Assembly: GCA_016937945.1 (NCBI GenBank)
Contig: JAFGVP010000015.1
Coordinates: 1 to 33,302, forward strand
Reading direction: 5' to 3'
Length of the DNA: 33,302 nt
Source: Pontiellaceae bacterium
Lineage (GTDB): Bacteria > Verrucomicrobiota > Kiritimatiellia > Kiritimatiellales > Pontiellaceae
The notes under the pieces were generated by a model. It was not told the origin of the DNA. It saw only the letters and a list, made by a program, of their open reading frames with translations, and ran no database searches. The stretch's first letter is position 1. The number at the start of each line of letters is the position of its first letter. A program made the translations under genes and the position numbers. This document shows, one piece after another, positions 6,874 to 16,232 of the stretch.

Positions 6874-9150
6874 CTAGGCCTGGACGTCGCCCACGAGATC
6901 CCGCTCAAGCAGGTAGGCCTCGATTTCACTGATCCGCCCCATATCGAGCAGGTGATTGGCAATTTCTTCCGCATCAGCAAGGTTGGTCGACGCGACCAGC
7001 CGCTGCACCGTCGGGGCATTGACGATATCAATGCTGAACTTACGCAGCCCGACACCCAGCAGAAACGGAAGCATCCGCTTATTTGCCGAAAGATCGCCAC
7101 AAATCGAAACATCCTTGCCATGCGTCTGCGCCGCCGCAACCACCCGGTTGATTGCACGCAGGATTGCCGGATGATGGGCCAGATAGAGATTGGAAACCTT
7201 TTCATTGGTCCTGTCGACAGCGAGCATATACTGAATCAGGTCGTTCGATCCGATGGACAGAAAATCCGATTCAAAAGCCAACTCATCCGCAACCTCGACG
7301 GCGGAAGGCAGCTCCACCATCACACCCAGCTCGGTCTTCCGATTAAAAGGGACGCCGTTTTTTTCGAGCTCATCCATGCATTCATGCACGATGCTCCGCG
7401 CCGCCACAAAATCGTCGACCGAAGAGATCAGCGGAAACATGATGCGGGTCCGGCTCTCCGCACCGGCGCGCAGGAAGGCACGCAGCTGCTCACTGAAAAT
7501 ATCCTTGTTCTGCAGCGAAAAGCGAATGGCGCGCATGCCGAGAAATGGATTGGCTTCGTCGACGCTCGAATAATACGAAAGCATTTTGTCGCCACCGATA
7601 TCGAGCGTACGGAACGTCACCGTCTTCCCCTCCATCTGATCGACCAACTTCTTGTAGATCAGATACTGCTCATCCTCGGTAGGAAAATCGGTTCGCACGA
7701 TAAAAGGGAATTCCGAGCGGTAGAGCCCGACACCTTCGGCCTTAAACTTTCGGGCAGGTTTCAGATCGCTCAGCAGGTTGATATTGGCATAAATACGAAC
7801 TCGCTCGCCACATTTTGTCAGGGTCTGCTCCTTCACATCGGAAGCATCGTGCAGTGCTTTCCACGCCTCGTCGAGCTCCGTATATTTGCGCCGGACCGCA
7901 TCGGACGGATCGAGATAAACAATCCCCTGCTCCCCATCCATCAGCATTTCCGTGCCGTCCTCAATCCGGTCAGCGTCTTCACGACTGATCGCCACCATGG
8001 GAATTCCCAACGATCGGCTGATAATCGCGTTATGCGAGGTCACCCCGCTGCTGACAAGGAAGCCTTCCACGTTTTCGGCCGACAGCTTAAGAATGTCCGA
8101 AGGCAGCATTTCGTGGGCGATAATGATCTGGCCGCGATAATCACAGGCATCCGACGCCTTGTTGAGGAGATTACGGGTCAGGCGGTTTCCGAGGTCCTTT
8201 ACATCCAGCACCTTCTCGCGAATCATCGGCATTTTACTCCGGGAGAAAACCTCGACATACTCATTCACTACCGTGGCAATCGCCTTGACCGCCGGAGTTC
8301 CGTCTTTGATCAGGTCGGCAATACGCCCCGTAAACTGACGATCCTCGAGAATCAGCTGATGCGCACTGAAGATCAGTACAGCGACATCGGCCAGATCGGC
8401 TGTCGTCTGGCGCTGCAGTTCGTCAATCTGCGTCATGGTTTTTTCGACGGCCTTCTCTAAATCGTCGACCGTTAACGGAGGCGCTTCCGGATCCGGAAGC
8501 ATGCACGCCTCGGCATCATTGGAACCCAGCGCACAGGCCCGCCCGCGGGCGGTTCCGGTACTGGCGGAACGGCCGCGGATAATGGCGCCGCGATCCATCT
8601 TTTTCGGCACCGGGGCCGCACTTTCGACCGCACGATCACGCACCTCGCTCAACAACTGGACGTTCTCGATCATGGTGGCCAGCTGAGCCGCGATGGCGCG
8701 CAGTGCCTTTACATCATTAGGCGTAAAATAGTTAACCTCGCGGGCTTGGACAACCAGCGCCCCGATGCGGCGCAGACCGCGCAGAATCGGTACCGCGAGG
8801 AAGGCTTCATATTCTTCTTCGTGAATACCGGGGAAAAACTTATAGGCGGAGCTTTTCGAAGCGGCACCGACACAGATCGGACGCAACTCGCGAACAGCGC
8901 GACCGGTAATGCCCTCGCCCAGCCCGAGCGTCACATTCCCTATGGCACTGGCATCAAGGCCCTGCGTTGCACGAAGGGAGAGTCGACGGTTTTCCTCATC
9001 ATAAATGTAGATCGAACAGACGTCCGCCTGCATATGCTTTGCCACGGTTGTCACGACATTCTGCAAAAGCACTTTGCGGTCCTGCCCCTCCTCGGCCAGA
9101 GACATCAGCTCCGCAATATCGCAAACCAGATCTACATTCCGTTTTTTCAT
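6874..9150 (-). CDS. ptsP: GAF-domain PEP-protein phosphotransferase, enzyme I of the nitrogen PTS
   Basis: A 758-aa cytoplasmic phosphotransferase that takes phosphate from phosphoenolpyruvate and passes it to an HPr-like protein. Residues 1 to about 170 are a GAF sensor domain ('ADVCSIYIYDEENRRLSL', 'GLGEGITGRAV'). The enzyme I part follows: an N-terminal helical domain, the phosphohistidine swivel with His373 in 'GVTSHNAIISR', and a PEP-binding TIM barrel with 'TLDIGGDKML', 'NPFLGMRAIR', 'LSIGSNDLIQY' and catalytic Cys684 in 'SICGDLS'. The order GAF-enzyme I and the length are those of PtsP, the first component of the nitrogen PTS. The start has TGGAG 5 nt upstream. Its likely end target, PtsN, is encoded at 21835-22284; no HPr gene is in the window. 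It lies just upstream of amtB-glnK on the same strand, but amtB has its own promoter. Confidence 0.93.
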   Translation of the reverse strand: MKKRNVDLVCDIAELMSLAEEGQDRKVLLQNVVTTVAKHMQADVCSIYIYDEENRRLSLRATQGLDASAIGNVTLGLGEGITGRAVRELRPICVGAASKSSAYKFFPGIHEEEYEAFLAVPILRGLRRIGALVVQAREVNYFTPNDVKALRAIAAQLATMIENVQLLSEVRDRAVESAAPVPKKMDRGAIIRGRSASTGTARGRACALGSNDAEACMLPDPEAPPLTVDDLEKAVEKTMTQIDELQRQTTADLADVAVLIFSAHQLILEDRQFTGRIADLIKDGTPAVKAIATVVNEYVEVFSRSKMPMIREKVLDVKDLGNRLTRNLLNKASDACDYRGQIIIAHEMLPSDILKLSAENVEGFLVSSGVTSHNAIISRSLGIPMVAISREDADRIEDGTEMLMDGEQGIVYLDPSDAVRRKYTELDEAWKALHDASDVKEQTLTKCGERVRIYANINLLSDLKPARKFKAEGVGLYRSEFPFIVRTDFPTEDEQYLIYKKLVDQMEGKTVTFRTLDIGGDKMLSYYSSVDEANPFLGMRAIRFSLQNKDIFSEQLRAFLRAGAESRTRIMFPLISSVDDFVAARSIVHECMDELEKNGVPFNRKTELGVMVELPSAVEVADELAFESDFLSIGSNDLIQYMLAVDRTNEKVSNLYLAHHPAILRAINRVVAAAQTHGKDVSICGDLSANKRMLPFLLGVGLRKFSIDIVNAPTVQRLVASTNLADAEEIANHLLDMGRISEIEAYLLERDLVGDVQA

Positions 9151-9180
9151 AGCGCTCCAGATAACTCAAATAATAGGGAT

Positions 9181-9209
9181 AGCATATCGTCTGATAAATG
9201 GCGTGTCAA
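9181..9209 (-). promoter_or_regulatory. Sigma-70 promoter of ptsP
   Basis: The minus strand carries a perfect TTGACA (plus-strand 9204-9209), a 17-nt spacer and TATGCT (9181-9186), about 30 bp from the ptsP start. This predicts constitutive expression. Confidence 0.7.
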
Positions 9210-9341
9210 AAATAGCAAATCTAAAACAGATGCTTTCAAACCGGAAACCGCAGAAACCGGACTGGAGATTGTCCAATTTACTCATCGACCTTCCCCCCCT
9301 CCTTCCGTACTATTTTTGCCCTATAAACAGCCGGATTTTTT

Positions 9342-12300
9342 ATGAATAAGCCTTCTGCAGAAAAGCTGCTCAACATCTATCGTTCCATGATCGCCTCGCG
9401 CTATACCGACCAGTTGCAGTCGGCGGCCGCACAACGAGGCGAAGTATTCTTTTATATCCCCTCATCGGGACACGAAGCCGCGGCGGCATTGAATGAACAC
9501 CTGATTGCCGCCGACTGGCTGCACCTGCACTATCGCGACCGCGCCCTGGCCTATGCCCGCGGTGTAACCTGCGAAACCGTTTTCTACGGCCTCTTCAGCA
9601 AAGAGGAATCCAACTCGGCCGGACGGCGCATGCCTGCCTTTCCGTGTGATCCGGCGCTGAACATCATGAGCACCCCGACCCTCGTCGGAAGCAATGTGCT
9701 TCAGGCAGTCGGTGCGGCCTCGATCATCAAGAACGATGAAGGCAATCCGTTTGTCCTCGTTTCCGTCGGCGATGGCGCCACCCAGCAGGGTGACTTTTAT
9801 GAAGCCGTGGCCGAAGCCGTACGCTCCAACCTGCCGGTTCTTTTCCTGGTCGAAGACAACCGCTTTGCGCTTTCCACGGTTACCAAAGGTAACACCTTTT
9901 ATTCACTGCCCGGCGGCGAGCCGGATTCCTTCTACGGTCTGCCGATCCGGCGCATCGACGGATCCGATGCGCTGGCCGCATTTGACGCATTTGGAAAAAT
10001 CGTTTCCGAGCTGCGCGAAACGCGCGGACCGCAGATTGCGATCTTTAATGTGGAACGGCTCGAAAGCCACACCAACGCCGATGACCAGACCATGTACCGG
10101 TCGGAGGCGGAACTGGCCCATGCCAAGGAAAATGCCGATCCGTGCGTTCGTCTGCGAGCCGCCATGCTCATAGAAGGCGTTACCGAAGAGCAGATTGTTG
10201 CGATTGAAGCCGACGTGAAGGATACCGTCGAAGCCGCTTTCCATGCCTCGCGTAAAGGAACCACGCCCAAGCCCGACTTTTCGGCGAAACGGCCGCTGCC
10301 GGCACCGCGTGCAGAATATTGCGGCACCGAAGAAGAGCGCAGCCTGAGCATGCTTGAAGCGATGCGCGAAGCCATGAAGGCGCGCCTCGCCAGCGATCCG
10401 AAAACCACCCTGCTCGGACAGGACATCGAAGATCCGAAGGGCGATGTATTCGGCCTTACCCGCGGATTAAGCAAAAACTTCCCGAATCAGGTTCACAACG
10501 CCGCATTGGCGGAAAACACGATTCTCGGGGTTTCGACGGGTCAGGCACTGGCCGGCGGCCACCCGGTCGCCTTCATGCAGTTTGCCGACTTTCTGCCGGT
10601 GGCTTATAACCATATTCTTTCCGAAATCGGCGCCATGTACTGGCGAACCAACGGCCAGTGGGAAACCCCCGTGCTGATCATGTCGATCTGCGGCGGCTAC
10701 CGTCCGGGCCTCGGCCCGTATCACGCGCAGACCATGGAATCGATCTGTGCACACGTGCCGGGGGTTGACGTCTTTATGCCGTCGACCGCCGCCGATGCCG
10801 CCGGACTCCTGAACGCCATTGCGGAATCGGGCCGGCCTTCGGTCTTTTTCTTCCCGAAGAGCCTGATCAACGACCGCACCAACACCACCTCGGCCGACAT
10901 TGCAAAACATTATGTCCCGATCGGGAAAGCCCGTCTGGCCCGCGCCGGACAGGATATTACGCTTGTCAGCTGGGGCGGCTCGATGCCGGTCTGCGAACGC
11001 ACGGCCGAAGCCCTTTCGGAAATCGGCGTAAATGCGGAAATCATCGACCTTCGGACGATCTTCCCGTGGGATGAAGAAACGGTACTGGCCTCGGCCCGCA
11101 AAACCGGCAAGCTGGTGATTGTCCACGAAGACAACCAGACCGCCGGCATGGGCGGGGAAATTGCGGCTACCGTGGCCGAAAAAGCCGCCGGCATACAGAT
11201 TGCCCGCGTGGTTCGCCCCGATACCTATATTCCCTACGACTATTCCTGCCAGATCGAGGTGCTGCCTTCGTACAAACGCACCCTCGAAAAGTGCTGCGAA
11301 CTGCTCGAGATCGATATTCACTGGGAAAAACCGGTGGAAGAGGAAGCCGGATCCGTCACGGTCAAGGCCATCGGCTCCAGCCCCTCAGACGAAACCATCA
11401 CGATTGCCTCGCTGCTGGTCAGTGCCGGCGACGCCATCGCCGAAGGCGATCTGATTGCATCCGTGGAAGCGGATAAGGCGTCGATGGACATCTCTGCACC
11501 GGTCGGCGGAACGATTTCAGCCGTATTAGCCGCTGAGGGCGATGTCCTGCGGGTCGGCACGCCGCTCGTAAGGATTGCCTCCGACGAAGCCGCCCAGCTC
11601 AAACCCCTTACGAAGGAAGATCCGGGAACGCCGATCATGGAACGGCGCCGGACCACGGTGGCCGCCGAAGCCAAGGAACAGGTTGCACAGGCAAAACCGG
11701 TTTATATCTCTAATATCGCGACCGTGATGGCCTCCCGCCACCTGTCGAATGATGAATTGCTTCAGGGCCACGGCGAGTGGGATTCCGAAGCCATTCGTAA
11801 ACGTACCGGGATTGAAAACCGCTACTGGATCGACGGCGATGAAAATGTGCAGACTCTTGCCATCAGGGCGGCGCAGGATCTTATGGATAAGGAAGGGCTC
11901 AAGATTGCGGATATCGATGCGATCGTCTGCTCAACCGGAACCCCGCTGACCATGACGCCTTCGCTCGCCTGTCAGGTCTTGCATGCGCTCAGCCCGGAAA
12001 AGGGCGAAGTGCTGCTTCAGGCCCACGACGTGAATGCCGCCTGCTCCGGCTATCTCTATGCCCTGCAGTCGGCCTACGATATCCTGCGTGATGATCCGTC
12101 CAAGAAGGTCATGGTGATTACCGCGGAAACGCTTTCGCCCATGGTTAATCACGATGACCAGAAAACCATGGCGCTGTTCGGTGATGCAGCAACGGCCTCG
12201 CTTGTGAGCTGCGAAAAGCGGCCGGGGGATATCGGTGTTAAGCTGAACCGGCCGGTCCTCGCGGCCACCGGTGTGGATGAAAAGGTGCTGTATGTGCCGA

Positions 12301-12659
12301 ACATGGGCAGTGGCGAAGTGATCGAGATGGAAGGACTTACGGTCTTCAAGCTGGCCGTCCGCAAGATGATCGACATGCTCGACCACGCCTGCCGGGATCG
12401 CGGAATCACAGTGGAGAGTCTCGACCGTATTGTACCGCATCAGGCCAATGAGCGGATTATCGAAGCCATTCGCAAGACGATCAAATGCCCGCCGGAAAAA
12501 ATGTTCAATCATATCCGGAAATATGGAAACACCTCGTCGAACACGATTCCGATCGCGCTGGCCGAGCTGATTCCCGAAATGGAGTCTGACACGCTTATCG
12601 GCCTCACGGCCTTCGGCGGCGGCTTCACCTTCGGTGCGGCGGTGATTGAGAAGAGCTGA
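9342..12659 (+). CDS. Fused 2-oxoacid dehydrogenase E1 alpha/E1 beta, lipoyl domain and KAS III (FabH-like) synthase
   Basis: One uninterrupted 1105-aa frame with four modules. Residues 1 to about 320: E1 alpha, with the ThDP motif starting 'GDGATQQGD' at 143 and ending '-VEDN'. About 330-660: E1 beta, with 'NAALAENTILG' and 'GPYHAQTMES'. About 670-746: lipoyl domain with lipoyl-lysine Lys712 in 'EADKAS'. About 786-1105: 3-oxoacyl-ACP synthase III with the complete triad Cys901 ('NAACSGY'), His1033 ('PHQAN') and Asn1063 ('YGNTSSN'). E1 normally decarboxylates a 2-oxoacid and acylates a lipoyl group; KAS III condenses acyl-CoA with malonyl-ACP. No E2 acyltransferase domain (HxxxDG) or E3-binding domain is seen, so KAS III takes the place where E2 catalysis would sit. 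A role in making branched-chain fatty-acid primers is my inference; substrate and acyl route are unknown. Only a weak ribosome site precedes ATG 9342. The gene is divergent from ptsP. Confidence 0.93.
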   Translation: MNKPSAEKLLNIYRSMIASRYTDQLQSAAAQRGEVFFYIPSSGHEAAAALNEHLIAADWLHLHYRDRALAYARGVTCETVFYGLFSKEESNSAGRRMPAFPCDPALNIMSTPTLVGSNVLQAVGAASIIKNDEGNPFVLVSVGDGATQQGDFYEAVAEAVRSNLPVLFLVEDNRFALSTVTKGNTFYSLPGGEPDSFYGLPIRRIDGSDALAAFDAFGKIVSELRETRGPQIAIFNVERLESHTNADDQTMYRSEAELAHAKENADPCVRLRAAMLIEGVTEEQIVAIEADVKDTVEAAFHASRKGTTPKPDFSAKRPLPAPRAEYCGTEEERSLSMLEAMREAMKARLASDPKTTLLGQDIEDPKGDVFGLTRGLSKNFPNQVHNAALAENTILGVSTGQALAGGHPVAFMQFADFLPVAYNHILSEIGAMYWRTNGQWETPVLIMSICGGYRPGLGPYHAQTMESICAHVPGVDVFMPSTAADAAGLLNAIAESGRPSVFFFPKSLINDRTNTTSADIAKHYVPIGKARLARAGQDITLVSWGGSMPVCERTAEALSEIGVNAEIIDLRTIFPWDEETVLASARKTGKLVIVHEDNQTAGMGGEIAATVAEKAAGIQIARVVRPDTYIPYDYSCQIEVLPSYKRTLEKCCELLEIDIHWEKPVEEEAGSVTVKAIGSSPSDETITIASLLVSAGDAIAEGDLIASVEADKASMDISAPVGGTISAVLAAEGDVLRVGTPLVRIASDEAAQLKPLTKEDPGTPIMERRRTTVAAEAKEQVAQAKPVYISNIATVMASRHLSNDELLQGHGEWDSEAIRKRTGIENRYWIDGDENVQTLAIRAAQDLMDKEGLKIADIDAIVCSTGTPLTMTPSLACQVLHALSPEKGEVLLQAHDVNAACSGYLYALQSAYDILRDDPSKKVMVITAETLSPMVNHDDQKTMALFGDAATASLVSCEKRPGDIGVKLNRPVLAATGVDEKVLYVPNMGSGEVIEMEGLTVFKLAVRKMIDMLDHACRDRGITVESLDRIVPHQANERIIEAIRKTIKCPPEKMFNHIRKYGNTSSNTIPIALAELIPEMESDTLIGLTAFGGGFTFGAAVIEKS

Positions 12660-12691
12660 TTTCGCAGCGAATCTTCTGGAAGGCGAATTTA

Positions 12692-14326
12692 TTATTCTTC
12701 CCAAACCCAGGGCTTGCGGCTTTTAAAAAACCGATACTGCTTCTCATACCGTTCCTTGATGTCAAGAGAAGTATCTTCGGACTGCTTCAGCACATCTTCC
12801 ATAATTTGGGTAGCTCGGGGAAATTTTCCGTCCCGGGCATATGCACAAGCCAAGTAACTCTGCGCCTCAGCGCTTTCAGGCGCGGCATCCACATAGGCCC
12901 GCGCATAGCGCATCGCCTTTTCCGGATTCAACAGACCGTCATCTTCAGCGCAGGCATAATATCTGAGTAGCGAGGTGTAAGCGGTCAATATTTTCCCTTC
13001 TGCCGCAATTTCCCACCATCTTATAGCTTCTTTAACGCCTTTGTTTCGTACCGAAAGCTCCCCAATGAAGGCAGCATAATCAGGCAATGGGTCCAATAGA
13101 TAGGCTTCGAGAAAAATTCCCAAGGCCAATTCCCCATCTTCGGGGAGCTCCATGCCCTGCATAAATTTTTTTGCCTCAACTTCCAAAGCGCGGGCCACAG
13201 CTTTGTTGCTGAGCTTTTTCTCGTTATCGATGATCCGCCGGTATGCGGCACGATTATATTCAATTTCATCCACCTTTTCCCGAGCAACCTGAGATCCTTT
13301 TTGGGCGGCGATTCGGTAAATAAAATACGCCCCCTTCAGATTAGCTGGGTTCTGACGGCTTACTGTATACGTTTCCCGAGAACCGTAAAACGGATCCGGA
13401 TCCCCGCTTTGAGTGAAGGACTCAGTAAATCCTTTTTCAATCTTTTCCGCAATCTGGAGCATCCGTTCCAGATCCTCCGACTCAATCATTCTATAGTGGT
13501 CCATATCGCGATGCTTTTCTTTGGTTTTACCCTGCATACGGGAATCATTGAACAAATTGAAACAATCCATCGCCTCGTCCAGCCGCCCCATATTCAGATA
13601 AAGATTCCCCAGCAGATAATATTTATCTCTATCGCCCTCTTCGACCAATCCTCGGCAGACTTGTATCGCCAGATCCGGGTTGTAATCGGGGTGCGTCTGT
13701 TCGGACAATTTCCAGAGCATACGGTCTATCGCCCAATGAAGCTGCTTATCCACGGCGGCGAGCATCCACGACTCGGTGGCAACGGGCGGAAAAGGCTCCC
13801 CTTCTCGATACGCCGCCCGCCGCACCTCAAGCAGCGCGGATTCATCCGGACGACTCTCAAGGCTTGCGGCTTTTCCTATATATCTGACCGCTTGATCAAA
13901 TTCAAGATGACGGGCTTGTGCGGCCGCCAGCAGAGCAAACGACTGCGGATCCCTCGGATTTTTCCGAACCAGCACTTCGCCATATTTAACGGCTTTTTCG
14001 CCATCGTGAAATTCGGGATTCGGACAGGAGGCATAGATCCGGGCCAGCGCTTCGCAGGCTTTCAGGTTGTTTTGTCCAACCGCCTTTTCATACCACTCGA
14101 TCGCACGGGCAAAGTCCTGCTTCGTTCCAATTCCGATCTCAAGGCAGCGTCCGGCGCCGACCATCCCTGAAACATTCCCAGCTTCGGCGGCCTCAAGAAA
14201 TAATGGATAGGCCGTCTCCGGCTCTGATTGGAAGGCTGTGGCTGCTCTCCGAAACAGCTCATCGCCGTCTCCGAATGCAAAAGATGTCAGCAGACTTAAG
14301 ACAGCTGCGGTAACAATTCCCCTCAT
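12692..14326 (-). CDS. Exported Sel1/TPR-repeat protein
   Basis: A 544-aa protein with a signal peptide (residues 1 to about 20, 'MRGIVTAAVLSLLTSFAFG') followed by helical repeats. Sel1-like repeats are clear near the N-terminus ('GAGRCLEIGIGTKQDFARAIEWYEKA') and TPR-like repeats recur up to 'AYARDGKFPRATQIMEDVL'. No enzyme motif. Such repeats usually scaffold protein complexes; this one would act outside the cytoplasm. The C-terminal repeats resemble those of the SHD1-TPR protein at 17322-18755, so the two are probably related by domain sharing. ATG 14326 is chosen over a TTG at 14338; the start is 18 bp from the stop of the SHD1 gene upstream, so it is the last gene of a three-gene minus-strand unit. 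Function unknown. Confidence 0.85.
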   Translation of the reverse strand: MRGIVTAAVLSLLTSFAFGDGDELFRRAATAFQSEPETAYPLFLEAAEAGNVSGMVGAGRCLEIGIGTKQDFARAIEWYEKAVGQNNLKACEALARIYASCPNPEFHDGEKAVKYGEVLVRKNPRDPQSFALLAAAQARHLEFDQAVRYIGKAASLESRPDESALLEVRRAAYREGEPFPPVATESWMLAAVDKQLHWAIDRMLWKLSEQTHPDYNPDLAIQVCRGLVEEGDRDKYYLLGNLYLNMGRLDEAMDCFNLFNDSRMQGKTKEKHRDMDHYRMIESEDLERMLQIAEKIEKGFTESFTQSGDPDPFYGSRETYTVSRQNPANLKGAYFIYRIAAQKGSQVAREKVDEIEYNRAAYRRIIDNEKKLSNKAVARALEVEAKKFMQGMELPEDGELALGIFLEAYLLDPLPDYAAFIGELSVRNKGVKEAIRWWEIAAEGKILTAYTSLLRYYACAEDDGLLNPEKAMRYARAYVDAAPESAEAQSYLACAYARDGKFPRATQIMEDVLKQSEDTSLDIKERYEKQYRFFKSRKPWVWEE

Positions 14327-14344
14327 GGCGCCATGCAAAGCCGC

Positions 14345-15112
14345 CTATTCGGGCAGCTTGCCATCCCAGTTGGACTCTTTAGGAAGTTTGTCCGGATCGC
14401 ATACGTCCCGCACCGTAGGCTCGCCTTCGATAACCGGACCGTAAATCTTCAGCCAGATACCCATCAGGTCCTCTTCACTGACCTTGTCGTATTCATAGCG
14501 CACCGAATCTTCTTCATCGCCGCGGCGGGGATCCTCGATCTTTGTACGCGTATATTTTTCTTCAACGGTTGCTTCCACCGTTTTAATCGTAATGCTTTTT
14601 CCCGGCTCAATCGTTGCAATGCTGGCCGTCTGCGTCTCAAGCTTCTTCACGGAATCGCCGTTTTCCTTATCCTTCACCATGACAAAAATCCGGTATTCCA
14701 GCTTGAGGTTTTCAATGGGCTTCTTTGAGCGGTTCTTAAACGTCATTTCATAACAGATAATGTCGCCCTTATGCGCTTCCACTCCGACCTCAACGTCTGT
14801 GAGTCCTTCCTTAAAGCTGTCCACGTTTTTCTTGCTGAACGAAACCTGCAGGGAGTCGTCGGAAAGAATCCGATACGCATCAATCCACTGTCGGATGTAG
14901 GTCCGGTCATCCTCGGAAAACAGTTTGGGACTGACTTTGAAACGCTGACCATCCTTGCGCTCCATTTCAATGACCGCCTTGACGGAATCATACGAAATAA
15001 TTTTGGCCTCGATGGCCCGGCCCTGAGCATCCGTGAAAACCCGGTATTCCTCAGCACGAACCGCAAGGGCCATAATAAAAGCAAAAACAACCGTTAACAT
15101 TCTTTTCAGCAT
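14345..15112 (-). CDS. Exported SHD1-domain protein, paralogue 1
   Basis: A 255-aa protein with a signal peptide ('MLKRMLTVVFAFIMALAVRA'), an SHD1 (Sla1 homology domain 1-like) module at about residues 22-80 ('YRVFTDAQGRAIEAKI', 'ERKDGQRFKV', 'LFSEDDRTYIRQW') and a C-terminal region of about 160 aa shared with three neighbouring proteins. That region holds 'NRSKKPIENLKLEYR', 'YTRT' and 'WLKIYGP' followed by an RD pair. SHD1 domains are common in PVC bacteria, usually in secreted proteins of unknown role. The start is fixed by AGGAGGAATT directly before ATG 15112; an upstream extension to 15151 would hide the signal peptide. It lies 53 bp downstream of paralogue 2 and 18 bp upstream of the Sel1 gene, probably in one operon. 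Function unknown. Confidence 0.87.
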   Translation of the reverse strand: MLKRMLTVVFAFIMALAVRAEEYRVFTDAQGRAIEAKIISYDSVKAVIEMERKDGQRFKVSPKLFSEDDRTYIRQWIDAYRILSDDSLQVSFSKKNVDSFKEGLTDVEVGVEAHKGDIICYEMTFKNRSKKPIENLKLEYRIFVMVKDKENGDSVKKLETQTASIATIEPGKSITIKTVEATVEEKYTRTKIEDPRRGDEEDSVRYEYDKVSEEDLMGIWLKIYGPVIEGEPTVRDVCDPDKLPKESNWDGKLPE

Positions 15113-15165
15113 AATTCCTCCTGCTTCCCCGCCGGAAGCATCATTGACCATCGGCGCCGGACGCC

Positions 15166-15933
15166 TTAGTCCTTCCAGTTCACATCATCATCGAGTCCGC
15201 GCGTCTCAAGCACATCCCTCACCACCCGGTCGCCATCCACTTCCGGGCCGTAGATCTTGAGCCAGAGACCCAGCATTTTTTGCTCTGATACTTTTTCTTC
15301 GTTATAGCCGGTGAGTTCCCTTGTCGTATTATTTCGGGAACTGAGGTAATCATAAACAGCTGTACGGGTATATTTGTCCTCCACGGTCACCTGCCCGGTC
15401 TTCACGGTTACACTTTTACCCGGATCAATGATACCGACGGTAATGGTTGCAGGCTCAGTTCCCTTGAACTTTTCATTGTCGCCTTGCTTGGTCTGGATGA
15501 AAAATTTGCTTTCCAGCTTCAGGTTCGTAATCGGCAGCTTTGAACGATTGCGCAAGGTAATCTCATATTGAAGCACTTCTCCCTTGCTGATTTTCTGCAG
15601 AGTATTGCTGGAACCTTCTTCTTTTTTGTCACTGTAACTGTCGATTTTCACCTTTTTGAACGACACTTGCAGGTTTTTTTCCGAGAGTACCTGATCGGCG
15701 GAGATCCATTCCTTGATGTAGGCCTGGTCATCCTTCGAAAACAGCTCCGGCTGCACCCAGACCCGCTGTCCATCCTTGCGCTCCACCTGAAGCTTTCCCT
15801 TAACACTGTCAAACTTGACGATCTTTGCTTCGATTGCGCGGCCCTGCTGGTCGGAAAAAATCCGAAACTCTCCGGCACCGGCCAATCCCGCACAGAACCC
15901 GAGTGCCAGCATGGATATCCAAAAACGTATCAT
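15166..15933 (-). CDS. Exported SHD1-domain protein, paralogue 2
   Basis: A 255-aa protein with a signal peptide ('MIRFWISMLALGFCAGLAGAG') and the same architecture as its neighbour: SHD1 at about 22-80 ('FRIFSDQQGRAIEAKI', 'ERKDGQRVWV', 'LFSKDDQAYIKEW') and the shared C-terminal region with 'NRSKLPITNLKLESKF', 'YTRT' and 'WLKIYGP'. It looks like the nearest relative of paralogue 1, so a recent tandem duplication is likely. GGGGAGAGG lies just upstream of the start. It is the first gene of the minus-strand unit 15933-12692; a TATAAT on the minus strand at 15986-15991 may be its -10, without a good -35. The function is unknown; an extracytoplasmic role is implied by the signal peptide. Confidence 0.87.
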   Translation of the reverse strand: MIRFWISMLALGFCAGLAGAGEFRIFSDQQGRAIEAKIVKFDSVKGKLQVERKDGQRVWVQPELFSKDDQAYIKEWISADQVLSEKNLQVSFKKVKIDSYSDKKEEGSSNTLQKISKGEVLQYEITLRNRSKLPITNLKLESKFFIQTKQGDNEKFKGTEPATITVGIIDPGKSVTVKTGQVTVEDKYTRTAVYDYLSSRNNTTRELTGYNEEKVSEQKMLGLWLKIYGPEVDGDRVVRDVLETRGLDDDVNWKD

Positions 15934-16232
15934 GTTCCCTCTCCCCTGTTTGAAAACACTGCGTACAGTAAACGTTCCAAGTCAAATTATAGTGCGAGCC
16001 GAAGCAAACACGGACATCACACGGAAAGTATTACGTCCATATTGTTTATCAGGAACAGGATATCCCTTTCAATGCCCGAATCCCATGCATCGCTTTGAAG
16101 CGGTGTGCCAAGCTCTCCTTATCTGGCATTTATTACTACTTTTTCTATTTTATATTGTTCGCCTTGTTCTTTCATGTTCTGTACAAGTCTCAATCGCGAC
16201 AATGAGGTCGCATAAAACAGAAGGAGACCATC

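Noticed and set aside
6952..8460. 502-codon open frame on the plus strand opposite ptsP
   Set aside because: It is the antisense of a well-supported gene, its translation is rich in Arg, His and Gln with no family-like motif, and such frames are common in GC-rich codon use.
9342..12659. The four-module gene as a sequencing or assembly fusion
   Set aside because: A single frame without stops, composition even throughout, and natural linkers between modules; it cannot be excluded wholly from sequence alone.
16122..16140. TGGCA-containing stretch as a second sigma-54 promoter
   Set aside because: The second element at N10 spacing is TA rather than GC.
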